From contig DSBL01000008.1 in the NCBI GenBank assembly GCA_011049455.1, forward strand, positions 1 to 56,482: a stretch of 56,482 nt of DNA, in the 5' to 3' direction. Positions 44,008 through 52,838 of the stretch are shown here, piece after piece (positions within the stretch are counted from its first letter, which is position 1; every line of letters starts with the position of its first letter). The notes under the pieces were generated by a model. That model ran no database searches. It had not been told where the DNA came from and saw nothing but the letters and a program-made list of their open reading frames with translations. The stretch is from Desulfonatronum sp. (GTDB taxonomy: Bacteria; Desulfobacterota; Desulfovibrionia; Desulfovibrionales; Desulfonatronaceae). The translations under genes were made by a program, and so were the position numbers.

Positions 44008-45969
44008 ATGTCGGAGACATTGCCCCCAAGCATCAAAGACAACAAAGAACTAAAAAAACTCCAGAGCAAGGAGGTCAAGACCGGGAGAAAGCTTTCCAAA
44101 TTCTGGAAACTGTTTGTATCCGTCATGGGCTTGATCATGGTCCTGTATTATTTTTACGCTGCGGGTATCGCCCCTGTCGGAGACCAGTATCATCGAGGCA
44201 TGTACGTCCTTTTGACGTACCTGATGATCTTCATCTCTTTTCCCTTGTGGCATCGCTCCAACCAGACCCGACCGACAGTGCTCGACATCCTGCTGGCCCT
44301 CGTTTCAACCGGGGCCGTTGGCTATTGGATTTTGGAGTTTGAAAATCTCAACTATCGGATGGGGGCGGAATCATCACTTGACATCTGGGTGAGCATTGTC
44401 GGGATACTCATTTCCCTGGAGGTCTGTCGCAGGGTGTTGGGCTGGTCCATCACCCTGGTGGGCATCTTTTTTCTCATCTTCGGCTATTTCGGACCGTATT
44501 TTCCTCCGGCCATAGCCCATCGCGGCTTCAGCATCGAGCGCCTGGCCAGTTTCATATTCCTGACCCAGGATGGGGTTTTCGGGGTCATGTGCAGCGTCCT
44601 GGTGACCTACGTGATCCTGTTCATCTTCTTTGGCTCGTTCCTGCATAAATCCGGTGTGGGAAGATTCTTCATTGACTGGCCCATGGCCCTGGCCGGAAAA
44701 ACCGTGGGCGGCCCGGCCAAGGTCGCGGTCATCGCTTCCGGGTTCTTCGGCTCCATCTCCGGATCGGCCATCGCCAACACGGTGTCCACCGGAGCCTTCA
44801 CCATCCCCCTGATGAAAAAAGCCGGTTTCAGGCCCCATGTGGCCGGGGCCATTGAGCCCGCGGCTTCCATCGGCGGGATGTTCATGCCTCCGATCATGGG
44901 CGCCGGCGGATTTCTCATGGCTGAACTGACCAACACGCCATACGTGAAGATCATGGCCATTTCGCTTTTCCCCGCCATCCTCTATTTCCTGGCAGTGTTC
45001 ACCATGATCCATTTCGAGGCCAAGAAGCACAACGTCTGCGGGCTGAGCGCGGAAAATCAGCCCTCGGCCATGTCCATCTTCAAGCGTCATTGGTATAAAA
45101 GTCTGCCCTTGGTGGTTATCGTGTCCATGATGCTCGTGGGCTATTCTCCCGGCAATGCTGCTTTTTGGGCCACCTTGTCCTGCATTTTGATCAGCCAGCT
45201 TGATCCGGAATACCGCATGGGTCCCAAACAGATCTGGGAAGCCATGGTCGGGGGAGCGCAAAACACCCTGGTTATCGGCGCCACGGTGGGCGTGATCGGG
45301 ATTATTGTGGGCACTATTTCTTTGACCGGAATCGGGTTAAAGTTTTCCGACATCATCATCTCCCTGTCCCAGGGCAACTTGATTGTGGCCTTGCTCCTGG
45401 TCGCCCTGGCTTCACTTATCCTGGGCATGGGCGTGCCCGTGACCGCGGCCTATCTCATTGTCGCTGTCCTGGCCGTGCCGGCCCTGCATGAGATGGGGGT
45501 GGCCCTGATTGCCGGACACATGATTGTTTACTGGTTCAGCCAGGATTCCAACATCACGCCGCCGGTCTGCGTGGCTGCCTATGCCGGGGCGGCCATTGCC
45601 GGATCTGATCCGTGGAAAACAGGGTGGACGGCCTTCAAATTTGCCAAGCTTCTCTATATCGTGCCGATATTGTTCGCCTTTGAACCAGCCTTGGTTTTTG
45701 ACGGAACAGTCAGGGAAATCGTCATGGTCTATTTCGCGGCCACCATCGGCACCATTGCTTTTTCAGCCTGGACCATGTTCTATCTTCTGCGCCGGACCAC
45801 GATCATTGAATGGATTACCTTTGGAATCGGCACTTTTTTCTGCTTCCATCCCAACCTGCTCATGGACGTTATCGGCATCAGCCTGATCGGTCTGGTGATT
45901 ATCTGGCAACATCGGAAAAACAAGCGGGACCAGGCCTTGGGCCTGGCCGGAGGGCAGGTCGCAGCATAA
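44008..45969 (+). CDS. TRAP transporter 4TM/12TM fusion permease
   Basis: The 653-residue membrane protein has about 16-17 predicted helices: an N-terminal DctQ-like set (about 40-170) fused to the DctM-like large domain. Its charged N-terminal 30 residues are cytoplasmic. Signature blocks include FGSISGSAIANTVSTGAFTIPLMKKAG, ASIGGMFMPPIMGAGGFLMAE and LILGMGVPVTAAYLIVA. It drives uptake of the TAXI ligand with Na+ or H+. The ATG at 44008 has GGAG six bases upstream. Confidence 0.93.
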   Translation: MSETLPPSIKDNKELKKLQSKEVKTGRKLSKFWKLFVSVMGLIMVLYYFYAAGIAPVGDQYHRGMYVLLTYLMIFISFPLWHRSNQTRPTVLDILLALVSTGAVGYWILEFENLNYRMGAESSLDIWVSIVGILISLEVCRRVLGWSITLVGIFFLIFGYFGPYFPPAIAHRGFSIERLASFIFLTQDGVFGVMCSVLVTYVILFIFFGSFLHKSGVGRFFIDWPMALAGKTVGGPAKVAVIASGFFGSISGSAIANTVSTGAFTIPLMKKAGFRPHVAGAIEPAASIGGMFMPPIMGAGGFLMAELTNTPYVKIMAISLFPAILYFLAVFTMIHFEAKKHNVCGLSAENQPSAMSIFKRHWYKSLPLVVIVSMMLVGYSPGNAAFWATLSCILISQLDPEYRMGPKQIWEAMVGGAQNTLVIGATVGVIGIIVGTISLTGIGLKFSDIIISLSQGNLIVALLLVALASLILGMGVPVTAAYLIVAVLAVPALHEMGVALIAGHMIVYWFSQDSNITPPVCVAAYAGAAIAGSDPWKTGWTAFKFAKLLYIVPILFAFEPALVFDGTVREIVMVYFAATIGTIAFSAWTMFYLLRRTTIIEWITFGIGTFFCFHPNLLMDVIGISLIGLVIIWQHRKNKRDQALGLAGGQVAA

Positions 45970-46078
45970 CTGCGACTTTTCAAAATGCATGGGTCACGGT
46001 TCCAGGCAATCGCCGCGAAGCATTCTTAGAGGGAACACAATACCTGAGAATTTTACGCTGCATGGGGCCAGTCTTCGG

Positions 46079-46531
46079 TCACATTCTCTCCGGCAGGCCA
46101 CGGGACTGGCGCAGGGCCTCATAAAGGACGATCCCGACGCAGGTGGACAGGTTCAGGCTGCGCACCGGGCCCCAGATGGGCACGCGAACGCACCCGGCTG
46201 ATTGCGCAAACAAATTTTCGGGCAAACCCCTGGTTTCCGGACCGAACACCAGCAGATCATCCGATTGAAAGCCGAATTGGTGGTACAGAACCCCTTTCCT
46301 GGCGCTGCTGAACACCAGGCGGCCTGAGGCTGGAATGAATGCCTCCCAGTTCGGCCATACCCGCAGCTGGACATGCTCCCAGTAGTCCAGACCCGCCCGG
46401 CGCAGGTATTTGTCCTCCAAGCTGAACCCGAGTGGTTCAATGAGGTGTAGCGGCGTTGTCGTGGCTACGCACAACCTGGCGATATTGCCGGTGTTGGGAG
46501 GGATTTCCGGCTGATAGAGAACGATCTGCAT
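46079..46531 (-). CDS. trmL: tRNA (cytidine/uridine-2'-O-)-methyltransferase TrmL
   Basis: The 150-residue SPOUT methyltransferase has the TrmL layout: MQIVLYQPEIPPNTGNIARL at the start, FGPETRGLP in the knot and VRSLNLSTCVGIVLYEALRQ at the end. It methylates the wobble base ribose of tRNA-Leu isoacceptors in E. coli. It sits next to a tRNA-Val gene on the same strand, but that tRNA is not a known TrmL substrate. Confidence 0.92.
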   Translation of the reverse strand: MQIVLYQPEIPPNTGNIARLCVATTTPLHLIEPLGFSLEDKYLRRAGLDYWEHVQLRVWPNWEAFIPASGRLVFSSARKGVLYHQFGFQSDDLLVFGPETRGLPENLFAQSAGCVRVPIWGPVRSLNLSTCVGIVLYEALRQSRGLPERM

Positions 46532-46573
46532 GATGAGCAGCTAAAGATTCAGCTCCAGGATTATCCAATAACA

Positions 46574-46598
46574 AAAGGGGTGCGCGATGCACCCCTTT
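46574..46598 (-). terminator. Terminator of the tRNA-Val transcript
   Basis: AAAGGGGTGC and GCACCCCTTT form a 10-bp stem with a five-base loop. On the minus strand it is followed by TTGTTATT. It lies just 3' of the tRNA gene. Confidence 0.75.
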
Positions 46599-46609
46599 GA
46601 TCATTCTGG

Positions 46610-46685
<76 letters not shown>

Positions 46686-46797
46686 GGTGATATTTCTAGG
46701 TGAAACCACGGCGCTTGGCAAGGGGTTTTTATCTTAACTGGACTTGAACGCAGCGAGTGCTTATCATCCAAAACTGCGCAAAGCCAAAGGAGAAGAT

Positions 46798-47562
46798 ATG
46801 CTGCAAATAGAGGATCTTCATGTATCCATTGAGGATCGGGAAGTGCTCAAGGGTCTCAGCCTGGAAATCAAGCCCGGAGAGACGTTCATCCTGTTTGGTC
46901 CCAATGGATCCGGCAAGACATCCCTTTTGATGACCCTGATGGGATTCGCCAACTACAAGGTTACCGCGGGAAAAATCACCTTCAACGGGCATGACATCAC
47001 CCATGCCCCGATTTATGAGCGGGCCCGCCTGGGAATCGGCATGTCCTTCCAGCGCCCGCCGACCATTCATGGCTTGAAAACACGCCATCTGGTGACCATG
47101 TGCGCCAAACACCGCAACAGGGACGTTGACGCGGAGGAATTGGCGCACAAACTCAATTTCGCTCAGTTCCTGGAAAGAGACATCAACTCCGGTTTTTCCG
47201 GCGGAGAGATCAAGCGCTCGGAACTGTTGCAGCTGATGGCCCAAAAGCCGTCCTTGCTGCTGTTCGATGAACCGGAATCCGGAGTCGATCTGGAAAACAT
47301 GGCCCTCATCGGCAATACCGTGCGCGACCTGCTCAACGGGTCTCTGCGTCCGACGCCAAATGCAAGCATGAAGGAGCTGCGCTCCCAACGCTCCACTTCG
47401 GGGCTGATCATCACCCACACCGGATACATTCTGGACTATATTCTCGCGGACAGGGGCCAGGTGCTCTACGACGGCGTGCTCTGCTGCGAGTCCAATCCCC
47501 GGGCGATTTTGGAACATATCGGGAAATTCGGATACAAGGAGTGCGTGCGATGTCTGAAGTAG
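46798..47562 (+). CDS. sufC: SufC-type Fe-S cluster assembly ATPase
   Basis: The 254-residue ABC ATPase has FGPNGSGKTSLLMTLMG (Walker A), FSGGEIKRSELLQL (signature) and LLLFDEPESGVDL (Walker B) with the SufC-typical ESGVD. It powers Fe-S scaffold assembly in the cytoplasm. An AAGGAGAAG precedes the ATG at 46798. It overlaps the next gene by 13 bases. Only SufC and one SufB/D-like partner are present, matching the minimal SUF systems described from archaea and anaerobic bacteria (SmsCB). Confidence 0.9.
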   Translation: MLQIEDLHVSIEDREVLKGLSLEIKPGETFILFGPNGSGKTSLLMTLMGFANYKVTAGKITFNGHDITHAPIYERARLGIGMSFQRPPTIHGLKTRHLVTMCAKHRNRDVDAEELAHKLNFAQFLERDINSGFSGGEIKRSELLQLMAQKPSLLLFDEPESGVDLENMALIGNTVRDLLNGSLRPTPNASMKELRSQRSTSGLIITHTGYILDYILADRGQVLYDGVLCCESNPRAILEHIGKFGYKECVRCLK

Positions 47563-48740
47563 ATACAAAAAAAAATCTTTCCGCCCATGAATCGGACATC
47601 TCCAGATTCGACTTTGCGGGGCAGGATTCAGGGATCACCGATATTCGATCACTCAGCCCTGAAGACAAGGAGCGATTGTTGATGTCCGGCGTGGATGTGG
47701 ACCAGGCCGGCCGCAGCGGAACCTACCTGCAGGTGGATCATCAAAGCGTACATTGCGACGTCTGCGACCCCAACGTGGAAATTCTGGACATCAACAAGGC
47801 CCTTGAAAAATATGACGGGCTCCCCGATTATTTTTGGAAAGCAGTGCACAAGGAGCAGGACGACTTCACCCGCTTGGCCTCGGACCAACGCCTCCACGGG
47901 GGGTACTTCATCCGCGCCAAGGCCGGGATGAAAATCGCCGAACCGGTGCAGTCCTGCCTGTTCATCAAGGGCGAGGCCGTGGCCCAGAACGTGCATAACA
48001 TCATCTTGGTCGAGGAAGGGGCGGAGCTGCATGTGATCACCGGGTGCGCTACGGCCCATGGCCAACAATCTGCCCTGCACCTGGGCATATCAGAATTTTT
48101 CATCAAAAAAGGCGGCACGCTGACGTTCACCATGATTCACAACTGGGGGGAAAAAGTCATGGTCCGCCCGCGCACCGTGGGTGTGGTGGAGGAGGACGGC
48201 TCTTTTCAGAACAATTACGTGCTGCTCAAACCCGTGGAGTCGGTCCAGTCTTACCCCTCGATCTATTTAAACGGTCCCAGGGCCGTGGCCCGCTTCAACT
48301 CGGTCATTGTCGCGCCACAAGGATCCTTGGTGGACACGGGCAACCGCATTTACCTGAATGCCCCGCAAACCCGCGGCGAGATCATTTCCCGGACCATCAC
48401 CACCGGCGGAAAGATCATCGCCCGTGGACACATCATCGGCAACACGGTCCCAGCCAAGGGGCATCTGGAATGCAAGGGTTTGATTCTGGGAAACGGCGTC
48501 ATTCACGCTATTCCGGAATTGGAAGGCACTGTCTCCGGGGTGGAACTGTCCCACGAGGCCGCCGTGGGCAAGATCGCCCAGGAAGAGATCGAATACCTGA
48601 TGGCCCGCGGTCTGGACGAGGAGGAGGCAACCTCCACCATCGTCCGAGGCTTCCTGAACGTGGAAATCATGGGCCTGCCTGCAAAACTTCAGGAAAGCAT
48701 TGAAAAAACCATCCAGGAATCGGAAAAGGACATGTTCTAG
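47550..48740 (+). CDS. SufB/SufD-like scaffold protein of a two-gene SUF system
   Basis: The 396-residue protein has the beta-helical core of the SufB/SufD family. The C-terminal helical part (LSHEAAVGKIAQEEIEYLMA followed by RGLDEEEATSTIVRGFLNVE) contains the SufC-binding element. N-terminal residues include YFWKAVHKEQDDF. It begins inside the end of sufC, so translation is coupled. No sufS, sufE/U or sufA is here; a single B/D-like scaffold homodimer with SufC would be the expected minimal complex. Note that the family's B and D branches cannot be separated by eye. Confidence 0.85.
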   Translation: MSEVDTKKNLSAHESDISRFDFAGQDSGITDIRSLSPEDKERLLMSGVDVDQAGRSGTYLQVDHQSVHCDVCDPNVEILDINKALEKYDGLPDYFWKAVHKEQDDFTRLASDQRLHGGYFIRAKAGMKIAEPVQSCLFIKGEAVAQNVHNIILVEEGAELHVITGCATAHGQQSALHLGISEFFIKKGGTLTFTMIHNWGEKVMVRPRTVGVVEEDGSFQNNYVLLKPVESVQSYPSIYLNGPRAVARFNSVIVAPQGSLVDTGNRIYLNAPQTRGEIISRTITTGGKIIARGHIIGNTVPAKGHLECKGLILGNGVIHAIPELEGTVSGVELSHEAAVGKIAQEEIEYLMARGLDEEEATSTIVRGFLNVEIMGLPAKLQESIEKTIQESEKDMF

Positions 48741-48757
48741 AAAGGGGAGAATTTCCC

Positions 48758-49207
48758 ATGCCCGGTTTCAAAGCGCACCTTTTCGGAGGAGCGCTTTTCT
48801 TTCTCCTGGCCCTGACGGCCGTGCTCTGGCTGGGGATCTATCGGCCCGACTATCAGACACTGGCGCTTTTGGCCGTGATCACTCTGCTCGCCGCGCTTTT
48901 CCCGGACGTGGACACGGACTCCAAGGGCCGGGTGCTTTTTTACGGGGCGTTGCTTGCGCTCTATCTTGTACTGATGATTCAGGGCCGCTATCGCCTGGCC
49001 GCGGTTTTGGGGTTTTGCGCCCTGCTGCCTGCTGTCGCGCACCATCGGGGCTGGACCCACAGCTGGTGGGCCATGCTGCTTGTCCCCCTGCCGATCCTGA
49101 TTCTGCCTGTTGCGTTCTATGAACGCTCCCCGCTTCTTCTGCTTCCTTTCTACCTTGCCGCCGTGCTTGGCTACCTCTCCCACTTGGTCCTGGACAGGGT
49201 CTTCTGA
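48758..49207 (+). CDS. YdjM-like membrane-bound metal-dependent hydrolase
   Basis: The 149-residue protein has about four membrane helices and the family's metal-site residues: the N-terminal KAHLFGG (His-Gly), FPDVDTDS near residue 48, HHRGWTHS near 95 and SHLVLD at the end. The E. coli homologue is LexA-regulated, but no LexA box is evident. It starts 17 bases after the scaffold gene, so it may be the third gene in the SUF unit. Confidence 0.82.
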   Translation: MPGFKAHLFGGALFFLLALTAVLWLGIYRPDYQTLALLAVITLLAALFPDVDTDSKGRVLFYGALLALYLVLMIQGRYRLAAVLGFCALLPAVAHHRGWTHSWWAMLLVPLPILILPVAFYERSPLLLLPFYLAAVLGYLSHLVLDRVF

Positions 49208-49233
49208 CCTTTTCATCTCCTTGGGGGAAAAAA

Positions 49234-49255
49234 ACCGGCAGCCATGGCTGCCGGT
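49234..49255. terminator. Bidirectional terminator between convergent genes
   Basis: A perfect 22-bp palindrome (ACCGGCAGCCA and its complement) lies between the YdjM-like gene and the CsgG-like gene. A-rich sequence to the left and TTCTTC to the right allow termination on both strands. Confidence 0.85.
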
Positions 49256-49283
49256 TCTTCAAAAAAGCTCCCCGGTGGTCGTG

Positions 49284-50108
49284 TCAATTCACTTTGAGCG
49301 TTCCTCCCTTGCCCATGCCGCCCTCGACGTCCTGCGCCTTGTAGTTCCTCAAGGCCCGCACCATATTGTTGTAGGAATCCACAAAGGCGGCCACGATCAC
49401 TTTGCCTTCCGGCGTGCTGGTGTACCCTCCAAGGCCTGCCGCGCCTGACCCGGAGAAGATGCCCCCGCCGACGCCAAAGTCCCAATTTTTTGCATTGCCC
49501 GTGGCTGCTGATACCTGCACGCTGGAACGGTTGTCCACGAGCAGCAACGTGGTCGCGGCCTCATTGCTTTTCAAGCCGCCGGCAATGCCGCCCACTACGG
49601 AACCAAGCAACCCCCCGGCAAAAGCGCCGAGCCCGCCCGTTCCCTTCTCGGAAAACTGGATTGAGGGGCTGATGGTGTAGTCCGCGGCAACCATCTGCCC
49701 TTTACCGTAATTGCTGCCCTCGCGCAGTTCTCCCGACGCCATCAACCTGCGTTCCTCCTGCACCGCGTCCATGGATCGGCCACGTTCGACAAGGACAAAA
49801 CAGTTCGACTGCTGGATCATTGTGCGGATCACGGGGATGGTGCTGCCGAGATGGGGATAGCGAGACCAGTAGTAATGCCACCATGATTCATTTTTGTCTT
49901 CAAAAACAGAAGCTGTTCCCAGCGGCACGTCGCACCTTTCGAATTGGCCGCTTTCCCCTTCAGCAGTCTCGCCGGCCGCAGCACCGGTTACCGTGTGGCC
50001 CCCAGCTCCTCCAGGTTTTGGGGTTGTCACGCAACCTGCGGCAACCAGCATTAAAAAAAGAATCAGTGCCAAAAAATAATTTTTCTTGCTCCTTTGCGGT
50101 GCGCCCAT
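49284..50108 (-). CDS. CsgG/HfaB-family lipoprotein
   Basis: The 274-residue protein has a lipoprotein signal with lipobox VAAGC at residues 22-26 and a CsgG-like body (IPVIRTMIQQSNCFVLVERGR followed by GQMVAADYTISPSIQF, a glycine-rich loop near 160-190, and terminal YNNMVRAL). CsgG proteins form outer-membrane secretion pores for amyloid fibres. No curli subunit genes are nearby, so another exported substrate or a structural role is possible. AAGGAGAGGG precedes the ATG. Confidence 0.85.
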   Translation of the reverse strand: MGAPQRSKKNYFLALILFLMLVAAGCVTTPKPGGAGGHTVTGAAAGETAEGESGQFERCDVPLGTASVFEDKNESWWHYYWSRYPHLGSTIPVIRTMIQQSNCFVLVERGRSMDAVQEERRLMASGELREGSNYGKGQMVAADYTISPSIQFSEKGTGGLGAFAGGLLGSVVGGIAGGLKSNEAATTLLLVDNRSSVQVSAATGNAKNWDFGVGGGIFSGSGAAGLGGYTSTPEGKVIVAAFVDSYNNMVRALRNYKAQDVEGGMGKGGTLKVN

Positions 50109-50256
50109 TGCCCTCTCCTTGTTCGGTTGTTGATATGTATGTGGTCAATTCCTCGAAAATCCGGCCCCCTTCACGAAGCATGGGCGTGTTGGCTGGAATG
50201 GATAAAAAAGTGGAAACATTCCATTTCAGCCTCAAGCCCACGGAAGTGCAAAAACG

Positions 50257-52062
50257 CTATAGCCCGGCATGTCGCTCGATATGATCACGGTAGGCCAGCA
50301 CGCCTTGGACAAGGTTATGAGCCATTGTTTTTAAATATGCATCCGTATTCAACAAGCGGGCTTCTTCCCGATTGGTCAGGTATCCAATTTCCACCAGCAC
50401 CGCGGGCATCTTGGCGCCCATGAGCACATAAAACGGAGCCTCGCGCACCCCGTTGTCAGCCAGACCGGGATGGGTGCGGCGCACCCCCTGGATGGTCCGA
50501 GTGTGAATTTTGGTGGCCAATTGCCGGGATTCGCTGATCTTGGAGTTGAGCATCAGATCAGTGAGAATCAATTGCAGGTCGCTGATTTGCTTTGAAGAAA
50601 CCGCGTTTTCCCGGGCAGCCACGCGTACAGCGTCCTTGGTTTTGGCGAGGTTCAGGGAATAAATCTCAAACCCCTTGGTTTTGGAATTTGGGTGGGCATT
50701 GGCATGGATAGAGACGAAAAGATCGGCCTTTTGAGCGTTGGCCATGGCCGTGCGTTCTTCCAGGGGGACGAAAACATCCTTTGTTCGGGTGTATAGGACC
50801 CGAAATCCCTTGTCCTTGAGCATCTCCCCAAGAATGCGCGCCATGCGTAGATTAATGTCCTTCTCCTTGACACCAAAAGCCACCGCGCCCGGATCTTTTC
50901 CTCCATGGCCGGGGTCGATCATGATGGTTTTGACCTTCAGTCCCAGTTGCTCCACCAAACTTGCGGAAACATCTCCGGTGCCGGGAGTCACCTGGGTTTT
51001 TTGCGGCGATGCGGACGCTTGGCCTGATGTTGATGAAAGAGGCCGCCCCTTTCCGCCGGTGACATCAACCACGATCCTAAACGGCCCCTCCAAGGTGAAA
51101 ATGCGAAAATCCTCCAACCGCTGAATGTCCAAAACCACACGACTGACATGGGGCTGGTTCTGTCCGCTGCGCACCTGCCGTAAGATGCCGTCCGCCACCT
51201 GGAGCTGGGTGGGCGCCTCCGGCCCCAGCACGGTGCCTTCGAGATCGATCATCAATCTGTGTGGCGTGCCCAGGTCGGGATCTGGATTAAGCAGCCGATG
51301 GGAATAGGGAACATCGGCGTCGACATCCAAAACAACCCGTGTGTACTCGTCACTGCTCCAATAACGCACTTGCATCAACTTGGCGTTGTGGTCTCCGGTC
51401 CCGGATGCACCAGGACGGGGAACAGTCGCCGGAGTCAAGGATGCCTGAATTTGCGATGCGGATGCGGACAAGGGGGGATCGTCGGAAGCAGGAGCGGTCG
51501 TGGCCAATGCGGTTCCGGAATTCCCGGAAGTGTTCACCTTGGCCAAAAATAACGCATCCAGTTCCCGCAGCATGGCTTGGGCCTGGCCGACCATATCCCC
51601 TTTGGGATGATTATGCACAATGGCCAAAAGATCGATATAAGCCTGGGCTGAATCCTCCAGATGCTCCAGATGGATGCGCGCCTTGCGCAACAGAGCGTCA
51701 TCCGCCCAAGTATGGCTGGGGAAGCGCAGGGCCACCCGTCCATAGTAGTCCGTGGCCTGGGAAAAATCCGTACGTTGCCCCAGCCTGATGCCCATTTCCT
51801 CATGAACCCGGCCGAGATAGAAAAGGGCTTTGGGAGCCTCCGGCCCATCCAGGGCTTTCTGGTAGGCGCTGTTGAACATGTTGCGCACGGCCACCCAGGC
51901 CGTGCGCTGGCGGGACTGCTTCGGATCCTTCAGCAAACGCTGGAACTCATTCCAGCCGCTGGTATAATCCCGCTGGGCGCTGGCCTGAACTCCGTGCGGC
52001 AAAGAAAAGCCCCCAATCAGCAGGACCGCCAGGATAACAAGGATAAGGCGAAAACAGGACAT
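50257..52062 (-). CDS. AMIN/amidase_3 N-acetylmuramoyl-L-alanine amidase
   Basis: The 601-residue protein has a signal peptide (1-28), a helical TPR-like region (about 30-165), an AMIN domain (about 230-335; VRYWSSDEYTRVVLDVD), and a C-terminal amidase_3 domain (about 375-595). Zinc and catalytic residues are seen in IDPGHGGKDPGA, SIHANAH and the terminal VEIGYLTNREE. It cleaves the peptide side chain from glycan strands during cell separation. The N-terminal TPR-like region is longer than in AmiC. The 113-base gap to rdgB is AT-rich. Confidence 0.92.
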   Translation of the reverse strand: MSCFRLILVILAVLLIGGFSLPHGVQASAQRDYTSGWNEFQRLLKDPKQSRQRTAWVAVRNMFNSAYQKALDGPEAPKALFYLGRVHEEMGIRLGQRTDFSQATDYYGRVALRFPSHTWADDALLRKARIHLEHLEDSAQAYIDLLAIVHNHPKGDMVGQAQAMLRELDALFLAKVNTSGNSGTALATTAPASDDPPLSASASQIQASLTPATVPRPGASGTGDHNAKLMQVRYWSSDEYTRVVLDVDADVPYSHRLLNPDPDLGTPHRLMIDLEGTVLGPEAPTQLQVADGILRQVRSGQNQPHVSRVVLDIQRLEDFRIFTLEGPFRIVVDVTGGKGRPLSSTSGQASASPQKTQVTPGTGDVSASLVEQLGLKVKTIMIDPGHGGKDPGAVAFGVKEKDINLRMARILGEMLKDKGFRVLYTRTKDVFVPLEERTAMANAQKADLFVSIHANAHPNSKTKGFEIYSLNLAKTKDAVRVAARENAVSSKQISDLQLILTDLMLNSKISESRQLATKIHTRTIQGVRRTHPGLADNGVREAPFYVLMGAKMPAVLVEIGYLTNREEARLLNTDAYLKTMAHNLVQGVLAYRDHIERHAGL

Positions 52063-52175
52063 ATATATCTCTCTGATCCCAGGGTATTAAACGCCCGTGT
52101 ATTCAAAAACACCCTTCATCTTGTCGTGTGAAATCCAAAGAAAAAAAAAGTTCTTGGTTCACGGCGTGTCGTCAG

Positions 52176-52838
52176 TCATGGCCCGTCTTCAGGCAAATGC
52201 ATACCCGGCCCGCTGAAGTCAAGATGTCCGGTGATATTTTTAATAAAAATCGGCCAGGATTTTTCCAGCTCGCGCAAGGCAGCTGCTCGGTGGCTGCGTG
52301 CATTTTTTTGCTCCGGTTCCATTTGTGCGGCGGTCAGTCCAAGTTCTTCGTCCAGGAACAACGGGTCGTAGCCGAAGCCGTTCGTCCCAATCATGGTCAT
52401 TGCTATCCTTCCGGACCAAGAGCCCTTGGCCACAAGCTCCCGGCCTCCATATTGCGGTGCATGCACCGCAATCACGCAGACAAATCGGGCCTGCCGATCC
52501 TGCCAGGGAACATCAGCCATCAGTCGCAGCAATTTGGCGTTGTTTTGTTCATCCGTGGATCCGAAACCGTTGAAGCGAGCGGAATAGACCCCGGGGGCTC
52601 CATTCAAGGCTGCCACCTCCAGCCCGGAATCGTCGGCCAATGAAATCAGACCTGTCGCCCGGGCCACGGTCCTGGCCTTGATCAGGGCATTCTCCGCGAA
52701 CGTCGAACCGGTTTCCGGGATTTCCTCAATATCTGGAAATGCTTCCAACGTGTTCACCTGCACATGGAAATCGCGCAACAAGGAGGCAATCTCCACAGCT
52801 TTGCCCCTGTTTCTTGTCGCCAAAACAAGTTCAAGCAT
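52176..52838 (-). CDS. rdgB: XTP/dITP diphosphatase
   Basis: The 220-residue Ham1/RdgB protein starts MLELVLATRNRGKAVEIASLL and has SLADDSGLEVAALNGAPGVYSARF near residue 65, plus GSWSGRIA and NGFGYDPLFL. It removes non-canonical purine NTPs from the pool. The ATG at 52838 overlaps the stop of the preceding kinase gene by 8 bases. Confidence 0.95.
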   Translation of the reverse strand: MLELVLATRNRGKAVEIASLLRDFHVQVNTLEAFPDIEEIPETGSTFAENALIKARTVARATGLISLADDSGLEVAALNGAPGVYSARFNGFGSTDEQNNAKLLRLMADVPWQDRQARFVCVIAVHAPQYGGRELVAKGSWSGRIAMTMIGTNGFGYDPLFLDEELGLTAAQMEPEQKNARSHRAAALRELEKSWPIFIKNITGHLDFSGPGMHLPEDGP

